The position numbers and the translations under genes were made by a program. This document shows positions 38,690 to 47,624 of a DNA stretch of 64,000 nt, in pieces. Each line of letters opens with the position of its first letter. Positions within the stretch are counted from its first letter, which is position 1. The DNA is from Myxococcota bacterium (GTDB lineage: Bacteria > Myxococcota_A > UBA9160 > UBA4427). The stretch covers positions 310,001-374,000 of the forward strand of contig JAWKRT010000003.1 in NCBI GenBank assembly GCA_041389495.1, in the 5' to 3' direction. Under the pieces are notes generated by a model that saw nothing but the letters and a program-made list of their open reading frames with translations, did no database searches and was not told where the DNA came from.

Positions 38690-41600
38690 GTGGCCGGCGC
38701 GGCGCGCGGCGGCGGCTGGCAGCTGTGGGTCGACCGCGGCGGCACCTTCACCGACTGCATCGGCGTCGCGCCCGACGGCGCCGTGCACGTCTCCAAGCTG
38801 CTGTCGTCCGACGCGGCGCCGATCGAGGGGCTCCGCGCACTGCTCGCGCGCGCGGGCGCCGACGTCGGCGACGCGCTCCGCGGCGCGACGGTGCGCCTCG
38901 GCACGACCGTCGCGACCAACGCGCTGCTCGAGCGACGCGGGGCGTCGACGGCGGTGGTCGCGACGCGCGGCCTCGGCGACGTCTTCGAGATCGGCACCCA
39001 GGAGCGGCCCGCGCTGTTCGACCTCTCGGTCGCGCGCCCGCCGCGCCTGCACTGCGCGACCGTCGAGATCGGCGCGCGCATCGGCGCGCGCGGCGAGCCC
39101 GTCGCGCCGTTCGACGCGGACGAGGCGCGCACCGCGCTCGCGGCCGCCCGCGCGGCCGGCGCGACGAGCGTCGCCGTCGCCCTCCTGCACGCGACCGTCG
39201 ACCCCGCGCACGAGCGCGCGTGCGCGGCGCTCGCGCGCGAAGCGGGATTCGCGCACGTCGTCGCCTCGCACGAGATCGCGAACGAGCAGGGGCTCCTCGC
39301 GCGCGGCGAGACGGCGATCGCCGACGCGTATCTGACGCCGCTCCTGCGGCGCCACGTCGACGCGCTCGCGGCCGCGCTCCCGGCGGCGCGCGTGCGCTTC
39401 ATGCAGTCCTCGGGCGGGCTCACCGAGGCCGCGCGCTTCCGCGGGCCGAACGCGCTGCTCTCGGGGCCGGCGGGCGGCGTCGTCGCCGCGGCCGCCGTCG
39501 CGCGGCGCGCGGGCTTCGCGACCGCCGTCGGCTTCGACATGGGAGGCACGTCGACCGACGTGTCGCTCGTCGTCGACGGCGAGGTCGAGCGCGCGTTCGA
39601 GACGCAGGTCGGCGGCGTGCGGGTCAAGGCGCCGATGCTGCGCATCCACACGGTCGCCGCGGGCGGCGGGTCGCTGTGCGGCTTCGACGGCTTCGCGCTC
39701 ACGGTCGGGCCCGGGAGCGCCGGCGCGCTCCCCGGCCCCCTCTGCTACGGGCGGCGCGACGCCGCGGGCGCGCAGCTCGCGACGCGCATCGCGGTCACCG
39801 ATGCGAACGCGCTGCTCGGGCGCATCCAGCCCGACCGTTTCCCGTTCGCGCTCGACCTCGACGCGGTGCGCGCGGCGTTCGAGCGCGAGGCGCGCGCGCT
39901 CGGCGGAGCGCGCGCGCTCGGCAGCGCGCGGGGCGACGTCGGTGGGGGCGGCGCGGCGCGCGCGCGCGGGCCGGTCGAGCTCGCGGCCGGGTTCCTCGAG
40001 GTCGCGAACGCGCACATGGCCCAGGCGATCGCCGAGGTGTCGATCGCCCGCGGCGTCGACGTGCGCGAGGCGGCGCTCGTCGCGTTCGGCGGCGCGGCCG
40101 GTCAACACGCCTGCGCGGTCGCGCGACGCCTCGGCGTGCGCACGGTGCTGCTGCATCCGCTCGCGGGCGTCCTGTCGGCCTTCGGCATCGGCTGCGCGCC
40201 GGCGTCCTGGGACGGCGAGCGCGACGCCGGACGCATCGCGCTCCCGGCCGCGGAGCGGGGCGCGGCGGTCGGCCTGCCGCCGGCGATCGCGGGCGCGCTC
40301 GCGGCACTCGAGCGGGAAGGGCGCGCGGCGCTCGTCGACGCGGGCGAGGACGGCGACGCGCTGCGCGCGACGCGCTCGCTCGACCTCCGCTACGCCGGCA
40401 CGGACACCGCGCTCGCGGTGTCGGCGCCCGAGGCGCGCGGCGACGACGCGCGCGCCTGGCGCGACGCCTTCGAGCGCGCGCACCGCGAGCGCTTCGGCTA
40501 CGCGCGCGAGGGCCGCGACGTCGAGATCGCGGCCGTGCGCGTGCGCGTCGTCGGGCCGGAGGGCGACGCCTTCGCGGCGGCCCGGCCGCCGGCCGCGCGC
40601 GCGGGCGCCGCGCCTGCGGGTGCGGATGCAGCTGCGGGCGAGGTGGACGCCTTGCTCCGGCGCGAACGCGTGTGGTTCGAGGGCGCGGGCTTCGTCGACA
40701 CGCCCGTGCTCGCGCGCGAGCGGCTCGCTTCGGGTGTCGAGCTCGCGGGCCCGGCGCTCGTGATCGAGGACGCGGGCACGATCGTCGTCGAGCCGGGCTT
40801 CCGCGGTCGCGTCGAGGCGGACGGCGTGTTGCGGCTCGACGACGCGATGCCGGCGCGCCGCGCGCCCGCGCGCGACGACGAGGCGCGCGAGACGGCCGCG
40901 TTCGACCCCGTCCGCATCGAGGTCTTCGGCAACCGCTTCATGTCGATCGCCGAGCAGATGGGCGCCGTGCTCCGCAACACGGCGGTGTCGACCAACATCA
41001 AGGAGCGGCTCGACTACTCGTGTGCCGTGTTCGACGCCGACGGCGGGCTCGTCGCGAATGCGCCGCACATCCCCGTGCACCTCGGCGCGATGAGCGAGAC
41101 GGTGCGCTGCGCGATCGCGCGCTTCGGCGACGCGCTCGCTCCGGGCGACGTCGTGCTCGGCAACGACCCGTTCGAGGGCGGCTCGCACCTCCCCGACGTG
41201 ACGGCGGTGACGCCGGTGTTCGCGGCCGGCGCGGATGCCGGTGGGGCGCGCCCGCTCTTCTTCGTCGCGAGCCGCGGGCACCACGCCGACATCGGCGGGC
41301 GCACCCCGGGGTCGATGCCGCCCGACTCGCGCACGCTCGAGGAGGAAGGCGTGGTGCTCGAGGCCTTCCGGGTGGTGCGCGCGGGGCGCTTCGACGAGGA
41401 CGGGCTGCGGGAGCGGCTCGCACGCGCGCGCTTCCCGGCGCGGCGGCCCGACGACAACGTCGCCGACACCGAGGCGATGATCGCGGCGAACGAGGCGGGC
41501 GCGCGCGGGCTGCGCGCGTTCGCCGACGAGCGCGGCGCCGCGCTCGTCGCCCGCACCATGGGCGAGCTTCAGGAAGTCGCCGCCGCGAAGGTCGCGCGCG

Positions 41601-42448
41601 AGATCGCGCGCCTGCCCGACGGGCTCCACCGCTTCGCGGACGCGCTCGACGACGGCACGCCCGTCGCCGTCGCGCTCGACGTGCGCGGCGACCGCATGCG
41701 GATCGACTTCGCGGGCACGGGCCCCGCCTCGCCCGGGAACCTCAACGCGCCGCGGGCGGTCGTGCAGGCCGCGGTGCTCTACGTGCTGCGCTCGCTCGTC
41801 GCCGAGCGCTTCCCGCTGAACGGGGGCTGTCTCCGGCCGGTCGAGATCGCGATCCCCGCCGGCTCGCTGCTCGACCCGCCGCGCGGGAGCGCCGTCGTCG
41901 GCGGCAACGTCGAGACCTCGCAGCGCATCGTCGACGTGCTGCTCGGCGCGCTCGGCGCGGCCGCCGCCAGCCAGGGCACGATGAACAACGTGACGTTCGG
42001 CGACGAGCGCTTCGGCTACTACGAGACGCTCGGCGGCGGCGCGGGCGCGGGGCCGTCGTGGGACGGCGCGTCCGGCGTGCACACGCACATGACGAACACG
42101 CGCATCACCGACGCCGAGGTGCTCGAGAGCCGTGCGCCCGTGCGGCTCGAGACGTTCGCGCTGCGCCGGGGCTCGGGCGGAGCGGGCCGCCACCGCGGCG
42201 GCGACGGGCTCGTCCGCCGCTATCGCTTCACGGCGCCCGTCGCGGCGAGCGTGCTGACGGAGCGGCGCACGCGCGCGCCGTGGGGGCTCGCGGGCGGCGA
42301 GCCGGGCGCGCGCGGGAGCAACCGCGTCGTGCGCGCCGACGGGAGCGCGCGCGAGCTCGCGAGCCGCGCACACGTCGCACTCGACGCGGGCGACGCGCTC
42401 GAGATCGCGACGCCCGGTGGCGGCGGCTACGGCGCGCCCGAAGCGTGA
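38690..42448 (+). CDS. 5-oxoprolinase/hydantoinase, fused HyuA-HyuB
   Basis: A 1252-residue cytosolic enzyme. The N-terminal half (about 1-690) is HyuA-like: VDRGGTFTDCIGVAPDG, GTTVATNALLERRG, FMQSSGGLTEA, VGFDMGGTSTDVSLV and FGGAAGQHAC. The C-terminal half (about 730-1250) is HyuB-like: FGNRFMSIAEQMGAVLRNTAVSTNIKERLDYSCA, SRGHHADIGGRTPGSMPP, GGNVETSQRIVDVLLGALG and the GSGGAGRHRGGDGLVR end. Such fusions open 5-oxoproline to glutamate with ATP, or act on hydantoins. GTG start, 6 bp after murJ. Confidence 0.92.
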   Translation: MAGAARGGGWQLWVDRGGTFTDCIGVAPDGAVHVSKLLSSDAAPIEGLRALLARAGADVGDALRGATVRLGTTVATNALLERRGASTAVVATRGLGDVFEIGTQERPALFDLSVARPPRLHCATVEIGARIGARGEPVAPFDADEARTALAAARAAGATSVAVALLHATVDPAHERACAALAREAGFAHVVASHEIANEQGLLARGETAIADAYLTPLLRRHVDALAAALPAARVRFMQSSGGLTEAARFRGPNALLSGPAGGVVAAAAVARRAGFATAVGFDMGGTSTDVSLVVDGEVERAFETQVGGVRVKAPMLRIHTVAAGGGSLCGFDGFALTVGPGSAGALPGPLCYGRRDAAGAQLATRIAVTDANALLGRIQPDRFPFALDLDAVRAAFEREARALGGARALGSARGDVGGGGAARARGPVELAAGFLEVANAHMAQAIAEVSIARGVDVREAALVAFGGAAGQHACAVARRLGVRTVLLHPLAGVLSAFGIGCAPASWDGERDAGRIALPAAERGAAVGLPPAIAGALAALEREGRAALVDAGEDGDALRATRSLDLRYAGTDTALAVSAPEARGDDARAWRDAFERAHRERFGYAREGRDVEIAAVRVRVVGPEGDAFAAARPPAARAGAAPAGADAAAGEVDALLRRERVWFEGAGFVDTPVLARERLASGVELAGPALVIEDAGTIVVEPGFRGRVEADGVLRLDDAMPARRAPARDDEARETAAFDPVRIEVFGNRFMSIAEQMGAVLRNTAVSTNIKERLDYSCAVFDADGGLVANAPHIPVHLGAMSETVRCAIARFGDALAPGDVVLGNDPFEGGSHLPDVTAVTPVFAAGADAGGARPLFFVASRGHHADIGGRTPGSMPPDSRTLEEEGVVLEAFRVVRAGRFDEDGLRERLARARFPARRPDDNVADTEAMIAANEAGARGLRAFADERGAALVARTMGELQEVAAAKVAREIARLPDGLHRFADALDDGTPVAVALDVRGDRMRIDFAGTGPASPGNLNAPRAVVQAAVLYVLRSLVAERFPLNGGCLRPVEIAIPAGSLLDPPRGSAVVGGNVETSQRIVDVLLGALGAAAASQGTMNNVTFGDERFGYYETLGGGAGAGPSWDGASGVHTHMTNTRITDAEVLESRAPVRLETFALRRGSGGAGRHRGGDGLVRRYRFTAPVAASVLTERRTRAPWGLAGGEPGARGSNRVVRADGSARELASRAHVALDAGDALEIATPGGGGYGAPEA

Positions 42449-42467
42449 TGGAAGCGCCGCGCGGTGC

Positions 42468-42495
42468 TTGCCATCCGAAGGCTGCGGGCTACGGT
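42468..42495 (+). promoter_or_regulatory. Sigma-70 promoter of tRNA-Lys
   Basis: TTGCCA, 16 bases, TACGGT, with the mature tRNA 5' end 7 bases after the -10. The -35 matches five of six consensus bases. Confidence 0.55.
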
Positions 42496-42501
42496 CCCGC
42501 C

Positions 42502-42577
42502 GGGCGCGTAGCTCAGCTGGTAGAGCAAGGGACTCTTAATCCCTAGGTCCGGGGTTCGAGCCCCCGCGCGCTCACCA
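42502..42577 (+). tRNA. tRNA-Lys (anticodon CTT)
   Basis: A 76-base complete cloverleaf with encoded CCA. Acceptor GGGCGCG/CGCGCTC with one G-T pair, D stem GCTC/GAGC, anticodon stem AGGGA/TCCCT around CTCTTAA, T stem CGGGG/CCCCG with TTCGAGC loop. It reads AAG, the codon that dominates lysine use in this genome. Confidence 0.97.
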
Positions 42578-42857
42578 CGAACGATCCCTCGTGCATCGCG
42601 CGGCGACGGCCGCCGGGTGCGAGCGCTGCGATCGTCGTGGACCGCCCCTCCTCCCGTCGGCCGTCGAGCACAGCCCCTCGCTCGGCCCGGTGTGCACGCC
42701 GGGCCCGGCGGTGCCGGGGCGCGACGCCCCGCACTGCGGGCCGATGTTAGGTGGCGGCGCGCGCCGCGAACCCGGACGGGGTGCGTCCGCGCGCGCCTTC
42801 GCGCGGCGCGCGGAGTGGTAGGCTCGGCGCGGGCCCGCCGCCGGCCGCGGAGAGGAC

Positions 42858-45389
42858 ATGCAGTTCGACCAGCTCATCCTGCCCGCGGTCGGGCTCGCCG
42901 TGGGCGGGCTGTGGATCGGCGGGCTCGTCGGTCTGCGCACGCCCGTCGCGCCCTCCGGCTACTGGCCGATCGGCTGGGCGCTGCTGCTGAACGCCGCGAT
43001 GCTGTCGGCGCTCTCCGGCGCGCACCCCGAGCTCGTCGCACCCTCGAAGGCGCTCGGCGTGCTGTTCGCGCCGGCCATGTTCGCGGGCGCGCTCCAGCAC
43101 GTGGGGGCGCGCGTCCCGCGCTGGTGCCTGCCACTCGCGCTGTCGATCGCCGTCGCGCGCGGCGCGCTCTTCGCGGCGGGGCTCGGAGGCGCGGCGGACG
43201 TCCTCGCGATCGCCGCCGAGACGGGATTCCTGCTCGCGGCGGCGGTCGTCATCGACCGCGGCGAGCCGCGCTGGGAGCGGCGTCCGCTGCAGGCCGCCTT
43301 CGTCCTGCTCGCGGGCATCGAGCTCGCGGACACGCTCATGGGCTTCGGCGCGGCGGTCGCGACCGCGCCGTGGATCCTGTGGTGCGTCGCGGGCGTCGCG
43401 ATCGTCGCCGTCCAGATCCTCGCCACCTTCGAGCGCCTGCGAGGACAGCTCGCGCGCCTGCGCGGCGATGCGGCCGAGCGCGCCGAGTACCTGCAGGCGC
43501 TCGTGTCGTCGATCGACCCCGCGCGCGTCGTGCTGTTCGAGCGCGATGCATCGGTGCGCTCGATCTTCGGCGGCGGGGGCGAGCGGTTCGCGGCCGCGCC
43601 GCGGTCGTCGGGCGTCCACCCGCTCGGAATCGCGCGCACCGACCACGCGGAGCGCCTCGCGAGCGCGGTGCGCGCCGTCGCGCGCGACGGCGCCGTGCGC
43701 GTCGTCCAGGTCGACGTCGGAGGCGCGGACGCACAGCGCGCGATCGAGCTCGGGCTCGCGCCGCTGCGCGACCGCGCGGGCGGCGTCGACGGCGTGCTCG
43801 GCGTCCTCACCGACGTCACCGACCGCGAGCGCGTGGCGAGCGCGCTGCGCGACAGCGAGCAGCGGATGCGCGAGCTCGTCCACTCGCTCACCGGGAACAA
43901 CGTCGTGATGATCGACCGCGACGGGCGGATCGAGGAGGTCGTCGAGCACGTCGACCGCGGCCCGTCGCGCTACGGGCTGGGCCTCGCGGACGTCGAGGGC
44001 GCGAGCATCGAGGCCATCCTTCCCGGCGCGAGTGGCGACGACATCCGCCGCACGATCGGCGCCGTCTTCCGCGACGGGAGGAGCTGCGAGTTCGAGCGAG
44101 AAGTCGCGCTGCCCAGCGGCACGTTCACGTTCCACATCGCGATGCGCCCGCTTCGCGCGGCGGACGGGAGCATCCCGCGCGTGCTCGCCGTCGTGCAGGA
44201 CGTGACGGAGCGCGTGCGGGCGGACGAGCGGAAGGAGCGGCTCGAAGCGCGCATGCTCCAGTCGCAGAAGCTCGAGAGCCTGGGCGTCCTGGCGGGCGGG
44301 ATCGCGCACGACTTCAACAACCTCCTCACCGGGATCCTCGGCAACGCCGACCTCGCGCTCTCGCAGGTCGCGCCGAGCGACCCCGTCCATCCCATGCTGC
44401 GCGACATCGAGCGCGCGACGGTGCGCGCGGCCGAGCTCACCGCGCAGCTCCTCGCCTACGCGGGGAAGGCGGACGTCGAGACGACGACGCTCGAGCTCGG
44501 TGCGCTCGTCGAGGAGACGATCCCGCTGCTGCACACGAGCGTCGGGCCCGCGACGCGGCTCGCGACGCGCGCGTCGGAGCGTCCGGCCTGGATCCGCGGC
44601 GACGCCACGCGCGTGCGCCAGCTCCTGATGAACCTGGTGACGAACGCGGTGGAGGCGCTCCCGCCGGCGGGAGGAAACGTCGAGATCGAGACGGGCGTGC
44701 TCCGCGCGGATCGCGAGACGCTCGCGCGCGCCTCGCACGCCGACGAGCTGCCGGAGGGCGACTACGCGTTCCTGCGCGTGCGCGACGACGGCTGCGGCAT
44801 GGACGAGACGACGCTTCAGCGCATCTTCGATCCGTTCTTCACGACGAAGTTCGAGGGGCGGGGGCTCGGCCTCGCCTCCGCGCTCGGCATCGTGCGCTCG
44901 CACGGCGGCGCGCTCACCGTGGAGAGCGAGCCCGGGCGCGGGACGGAGTTCCGCGTGCTCTTCCCGAACGCGTCGCCGCCGGTCGGCGCCGCGGTCGTCG
45001 TGCGCGACGCACCCGCCGTGGGCGCGGTCGCGGGCACGATCGTGGTCGTCGACGACGAGCCGGCGGTGCTGGCCGTCGCGCGACAGATGCTCGAGCAGCA
45101 GGGCTACCGCGTGATCGCGTGCGCGGACGCGGCGCAGGCGCTCGCGGCGACCGCGCGCGTCGACGACCTCACCGCGGCCGTCGTCGACCTGACGATGCCG
45201 GACACGAGCGGCGAGAAGCTCTGCCTGCAGCTGCGCGAGCTGCGCCGCGACCTGCCCGTGCTGTTCGTGAGCGGCCGAGGCACGCAGAGCGCGCTCGAGC
45301 GCGTCGGCGGCATCCCGCGTTCCGCGTTCGTCGCGAAGCCGTTCCGGAGCGCGGCGCTGCGCGACGCGCTGGCTGCGCTCGTCGAGTGA
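42858..45389 (+). CDS. Membrane hybrid sensor histidine kinase with C-terminal receiver
   Basis: An 843-residue protein: about seven N-terminal helices (residues 5-190), a PAS-like segment (about 200-320), a second PAS (about 325-460), an NtrB-like H box IAHDFNNLLTGILGNADLAL with His484, a HATPase domain (NLVTNAVEAL, DDGCGM, GRGLGLASALGIV) and a receiver (VVVDDEPAVLAV, phospho-Asp777 in VVDLTMPDTSGE). All catalytic residues are present. No response regulator or target gene sits next to it. The ATG follows GGAGAGGAC. Confidence 0.93.
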   Translation: MQFDQLILPAVGLAVGGLWIGGLVGLRTPVAPSGYWPIGWALLLNAAMLSALSGAHPELVAPSKALGVLFAPAMFAGALQHVGARVPRWCLPLALSIAVARGALFAAGLGGAADVLAIAAETGFLLAAAVVIDRGEPRWERRPLQAAFVLLAGIELADTLMGFGAAVATAPWILWCVAGVAIVAVQILATFERLRGQLARLRGDAAERAEYLQALVSSIDPARVVLFERDASVRSIFGGGGERFAAAPRSSGVHPLGIARTDHAERLASAVRAVARDGAVRVVQVDVGGADAQRAIELGLAPLRDRAGGVDGVLGVLTDVTDRERVASALRDSEQRMRELVHSLTGNNVVMIDRDGRIEEVVEHVDRGPSRYGLGLADVEGASIEAILPGASGDDIRRTIGAVFRDGRSCEFEREVALPSGTFTFHIAMRPLRAADGSIPRVLAVVQDVTERVRADERKERLEARMLQSQKLESLGVLAGGIAHDFNNLLTGILGNADLALSQVAPSDPVHPMLRDIERATVRAAELTAQLLAYAGKADVETTTLELGALVEETIPLLHTSVGPATRLATRASERPAWIRGDATRVRQLLMNLVTNAVEALPPAGGNVEIETGVLRADRETLARASHADELPEGDYAFLRVRDDGCGMDETTLQRIFDPFFTTKFEGRGLGLASALGIVRSHGGALTVESEPGRGTEFRVLFPNASPPVGAAVVVRDAPAVGAVAGTIVVVDDEPAVLAVARQMLEQQGYRVIACADAAQALAATARVDDLTAAVVDLTMPDTSGEKLCLQLRELRRDLPVLFVSGRGTQSALERVGGIPRSAFVAKPFRSAALRDALAALVE

Positions 45390-45413
45390 TGCGCGGCGCC
45401 TCGCGACGCCGCC

Positions 45414-46193
45414 TCAGGTGTTCTGGATCGTGAGTCCGCCGTCGACGGCGAGCACGGCGCCCGTCGTGTAGGAGGCGGCGGGGAGGGCGAGCGAGAGCAC
45501 CATGTGTGCCACCTCCTCGGGCTCGCCGTAGCGCCGCAGCGGGACGCGCCGGCGCGCGAACTTCTCGCGCGCCGCCTCGGGGATGACGCTCGTCATGCCG
45601 GTGACGATCGAGCCCGGGCACACGCAGTTCACGGTGATGCCGTGCCGCGCGAGCTCGATGGCGAGCGAGCGCGTGAGGCCGACGACGCCGTGCTTCGCCG
45701 CCGTGTAGGGGCTGATGCCGGCCGTCGCGCCGAGCGCCTCGGTGGACGCGACGTTGACGACGCGGCCCTCGCCCGAGGCGGCGAGCCACGGGAGGGCGGC
45801 GCGCGTCGTGCGCGCGTGCGCGGTGAGCATCACGTCGAGCGAGCGTTGCCAGGCTGCTTCGAAGCCGTCGGCGTCGAGCGGGGCGCCGATCGCGACGCCG
45901 GCGTTGTTGACGAGCACGTCGAGCCCGCCGAGGGCCTCGGCCGACTCGCGCACGACGCGCTCGATCGCCTCGGCGTCGGCGACGTCGAGCGCCCACGCGC
46001 GCGCGGCGCCGCCGGCTGCGCGGATCGCCTCCGCAGCTCGTTCCGCGGCGTCGCCGTCGACGTCGGTGACGGCGACGCGCGCGCCGACCTCGGCGAAGAG
46101 CGCGGCGGTCGCGCGCCCCATGCCGCTCGCCGCGCCGGTCACGAATGCGACCCTGCCTTCGACCGAGCGGGCGTCCTTCGCGGCGCGGGTCAT
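45414..46193 (-). CDS. Short-chain dehydrogenase/reductase (FabG-like)
   Basis: A 259-residue classical SDR: TGAASGMGRATAALF, VTDVDGD for NAD preference, NNAGVAIG, Ser in NVASTEALGA, YTAAK, and a C-terminal SYTTGAVLAVDGGLTIQNT typical of FabG-type enzymes. The ATG at 46193 is chosen since the first 46 residues of the longer frame are unrelated. It is divergent from an acyl-CoA dehydrogenase gene, a frequent arrangement for lipid-breakdown genes. Confidence 0.88.
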   Translation of the reverse strand: MTRAAKDARSVEGRVAFVTGAASGMGRATAALFAEVGARVAVTDVDGDAAERAAEAIRAAGGAARAWALDVADAEAIERVVRESAEALGGLDVLVNNAGVAIGAPLDADGFEAAWQRSLDVMLTAHARTTRAALPWLAASGEGRVVNVASTEALGATAGISPYTAAKHGVVGLTRSLAIELARHGITVNCVCPGSIVTGMTSVIPEAAREKFARRRVPLRRYGEPEEVAHMVLSLALPAASYTTGAVLAVDGGLTIQNT

Positions 46194-46311
46194 CGTGCGG
46201 TCACCTCCGGCCGTGCGGGGGAAGGGCGAGCGCGCGATTCGAGCACGTCCCCCGTGTGCCGTCCAGCGGGTAGACTCGCCGCTCCCGGGCGCACGCGAGG
46301 AGGATGGCGCG

Positions 46312-47619
46312 ATGGCATGGGACTTCAGCACGGACCCCGCGTTCCAGGCCGAGCTCGACTGGATCCGCGCGTTCGTCCGCGAGGAGATCGAGCCGATCGA
46401 CGCGCTGTTCTCGCGCGAAGGGCTCGTCTACGACACGCAGCACCCCGTGCAGCGCGCCGTGATCCGCCCGCTCCAGGAGAAGGTGAAGGCGCGCGGGCTC
46501 TGGGCCTGCCACCTCGGGCCGGAGCTCGGCGGCCTCGGCTACGGCCAGGTGAAGCTCGGGCTGATGAACGAGATCCTCGGGCGCTCGGCGTGGGCGCCGA
46601 GCGTCTTCGGCTGTCAGGCGCCCGATTCGGGCAACGCGGAGATCCTCGCGCACTACGGCACGCCCGCGCAGAAGGAGCGCTACCTCGAGCCGCTGCTGAA
46701 CGGCGAGATCCGCTCGTGTTATTCGATGACCGAGCCGCAGGCGGGCGCCGACCCGCAGCAGTTCCGATGTCGCGCGTGGAAGGAAGGCGACGAGTGGGTG
46801 ATCGAGGGCGAGAAGTGGTTCTCGTCGAACCTCCGTCACGCGTCGTTCGCGATCGTCATGGCCGTCACGAACCCCGACGTGCCGGTGTACCAGGGCGCGT
46901 CGATGTTCCTCGTGCCGACGGACACGCCCGGGATCGACATCGTGCGCAACACGGGGCTCGGCTGGGACGAGTTCGATGCGGAGGGCACGCACGCCTACGT
47001 CCGCTACGACCGCGTGCGCGTGCCCGCCGCGAACCTGCTCGGCGGCGAGGGACAGGCGTTCGTGATCGCGCAGACGCGGCTCGGGGGCGGGCGCATCCAC
47101 CACGCGATGCGCTCGATCGGCGTCGCGCAGCGCGCCTTCGACATGATGTGCGAGCGCGCGCTGTCGCGGACGACGCAGGGCGAGCGGCTCTCGAAGAAGC
47201 AGTTCGTGCAGGGCTACATCGCGGACTCGTGGGTCCAGATCCTCCAGTTCCGGCTGCAGGTGCTCCACGCGGCGTGGACGATCGACCGCGTGGGTGGGCA
47301 CGCGGCGCGCGCCGAGATCGCGGGCGTGAAGGTGGCGACGCCGAAGGTGCTGCAGGACGTCGCGTGGCGCGCGATGCAGGTGCACGGCGCGCTCGGCGTG
47401 TCGAACGAGATGCCGCTCGCGCGCATGTGGATGCAGGCGCCGATGATGGGGATCGCGGACGGCCCGACCGAGGTGCACAAGGTGACGATCGCGCGCCAGG
47501 CGCTGAAGGACTACGCGCCCGCGGAGGGCGCGTTCCCGTCGGAGCACGTCCCCGCGCGCCGCGAGGCGGCTCGCCGCCGCTTCGCGCACCTCGTCGAGCT
47601 CGAGGTCGGAAACCTCTGA
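46312..47619 (+). CDS. Acyl-CoA dehydrogenase family protein
   Basis: A 435-residue flavoenzyme. Visible: helical N-domain FVREEIEPIDALF, SYSMTEP-like CYSMTEPQAGADPQQF at the FAD site, WVIEGEKWFSSNLRHA, GGGRIHHAMRSIGVAQRAFDMM, and QVHGALGVSNEMPLARMW followed by IADGPTEVHKVTIAR. The pattern is close to the ACAD10/11-like and bacterial FadE-related long-chain group. The ATG sits 8 bases after AGGAGG. It is 5 bp upstream of the uridylyltransferase gene, though the functions look unrelated. Confidence 0.92.
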   Translation: MAWDFSTDPAFQAELDWIRAFVREEIEPIDALFSREGLVYDTQHPVQRAVIRPLQEKVKARGLWACHLGPELGGLGYGQVKLGLMNEILGRSAWAPSVFGCQAPDSGNAEILAHYGTPAQKERYLEPLLNGEIRSCYSMTEPQAGADPQQFRCRAWKEGDEWVIEGEKWFSSNLRHASFAIVMAVTNPDVPVYQGASMFLVPTDTPGIDIVRNTGLGWDEFDAEGTHAYVRYDRVRVPAANLLGGEGQAFVIAQTRLGGGRIHHAMRSIGVAQRAFDMMCERALSRTTQGERLSKKQFVQGYIADSWVQILQFRLQVLHAAWTIDRVGGHAARAEIAGVKVATPKVLQDVAWRAMQVHGALGVSNEMPLARMWMQAPMMGIADGPTEVHKVTIARQALKDYAPAEGAFPSEHVPARREAARRRFAHLVELEVGNL

Positions 47620-47624
47620 GCGCG

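Noticed and set aside
36929..42373. 1814-codon open frame antisense to kamA, murJ and the oxoprolinase gene
   Set aside because: It is made almost only of Arg, Ala, Gly, Asp, His and Val, a by-product of GC-rich third positions on the other strand. The sense genes have full family motifs.
42712..42735. GC hairpin GGGGCG/CGCCCC downstream of tRNA-Lys as a terminator
   Set aside because: No T-run, and such GC hairpins are expected by chance in this composition; tRNA termination remains unresolved.
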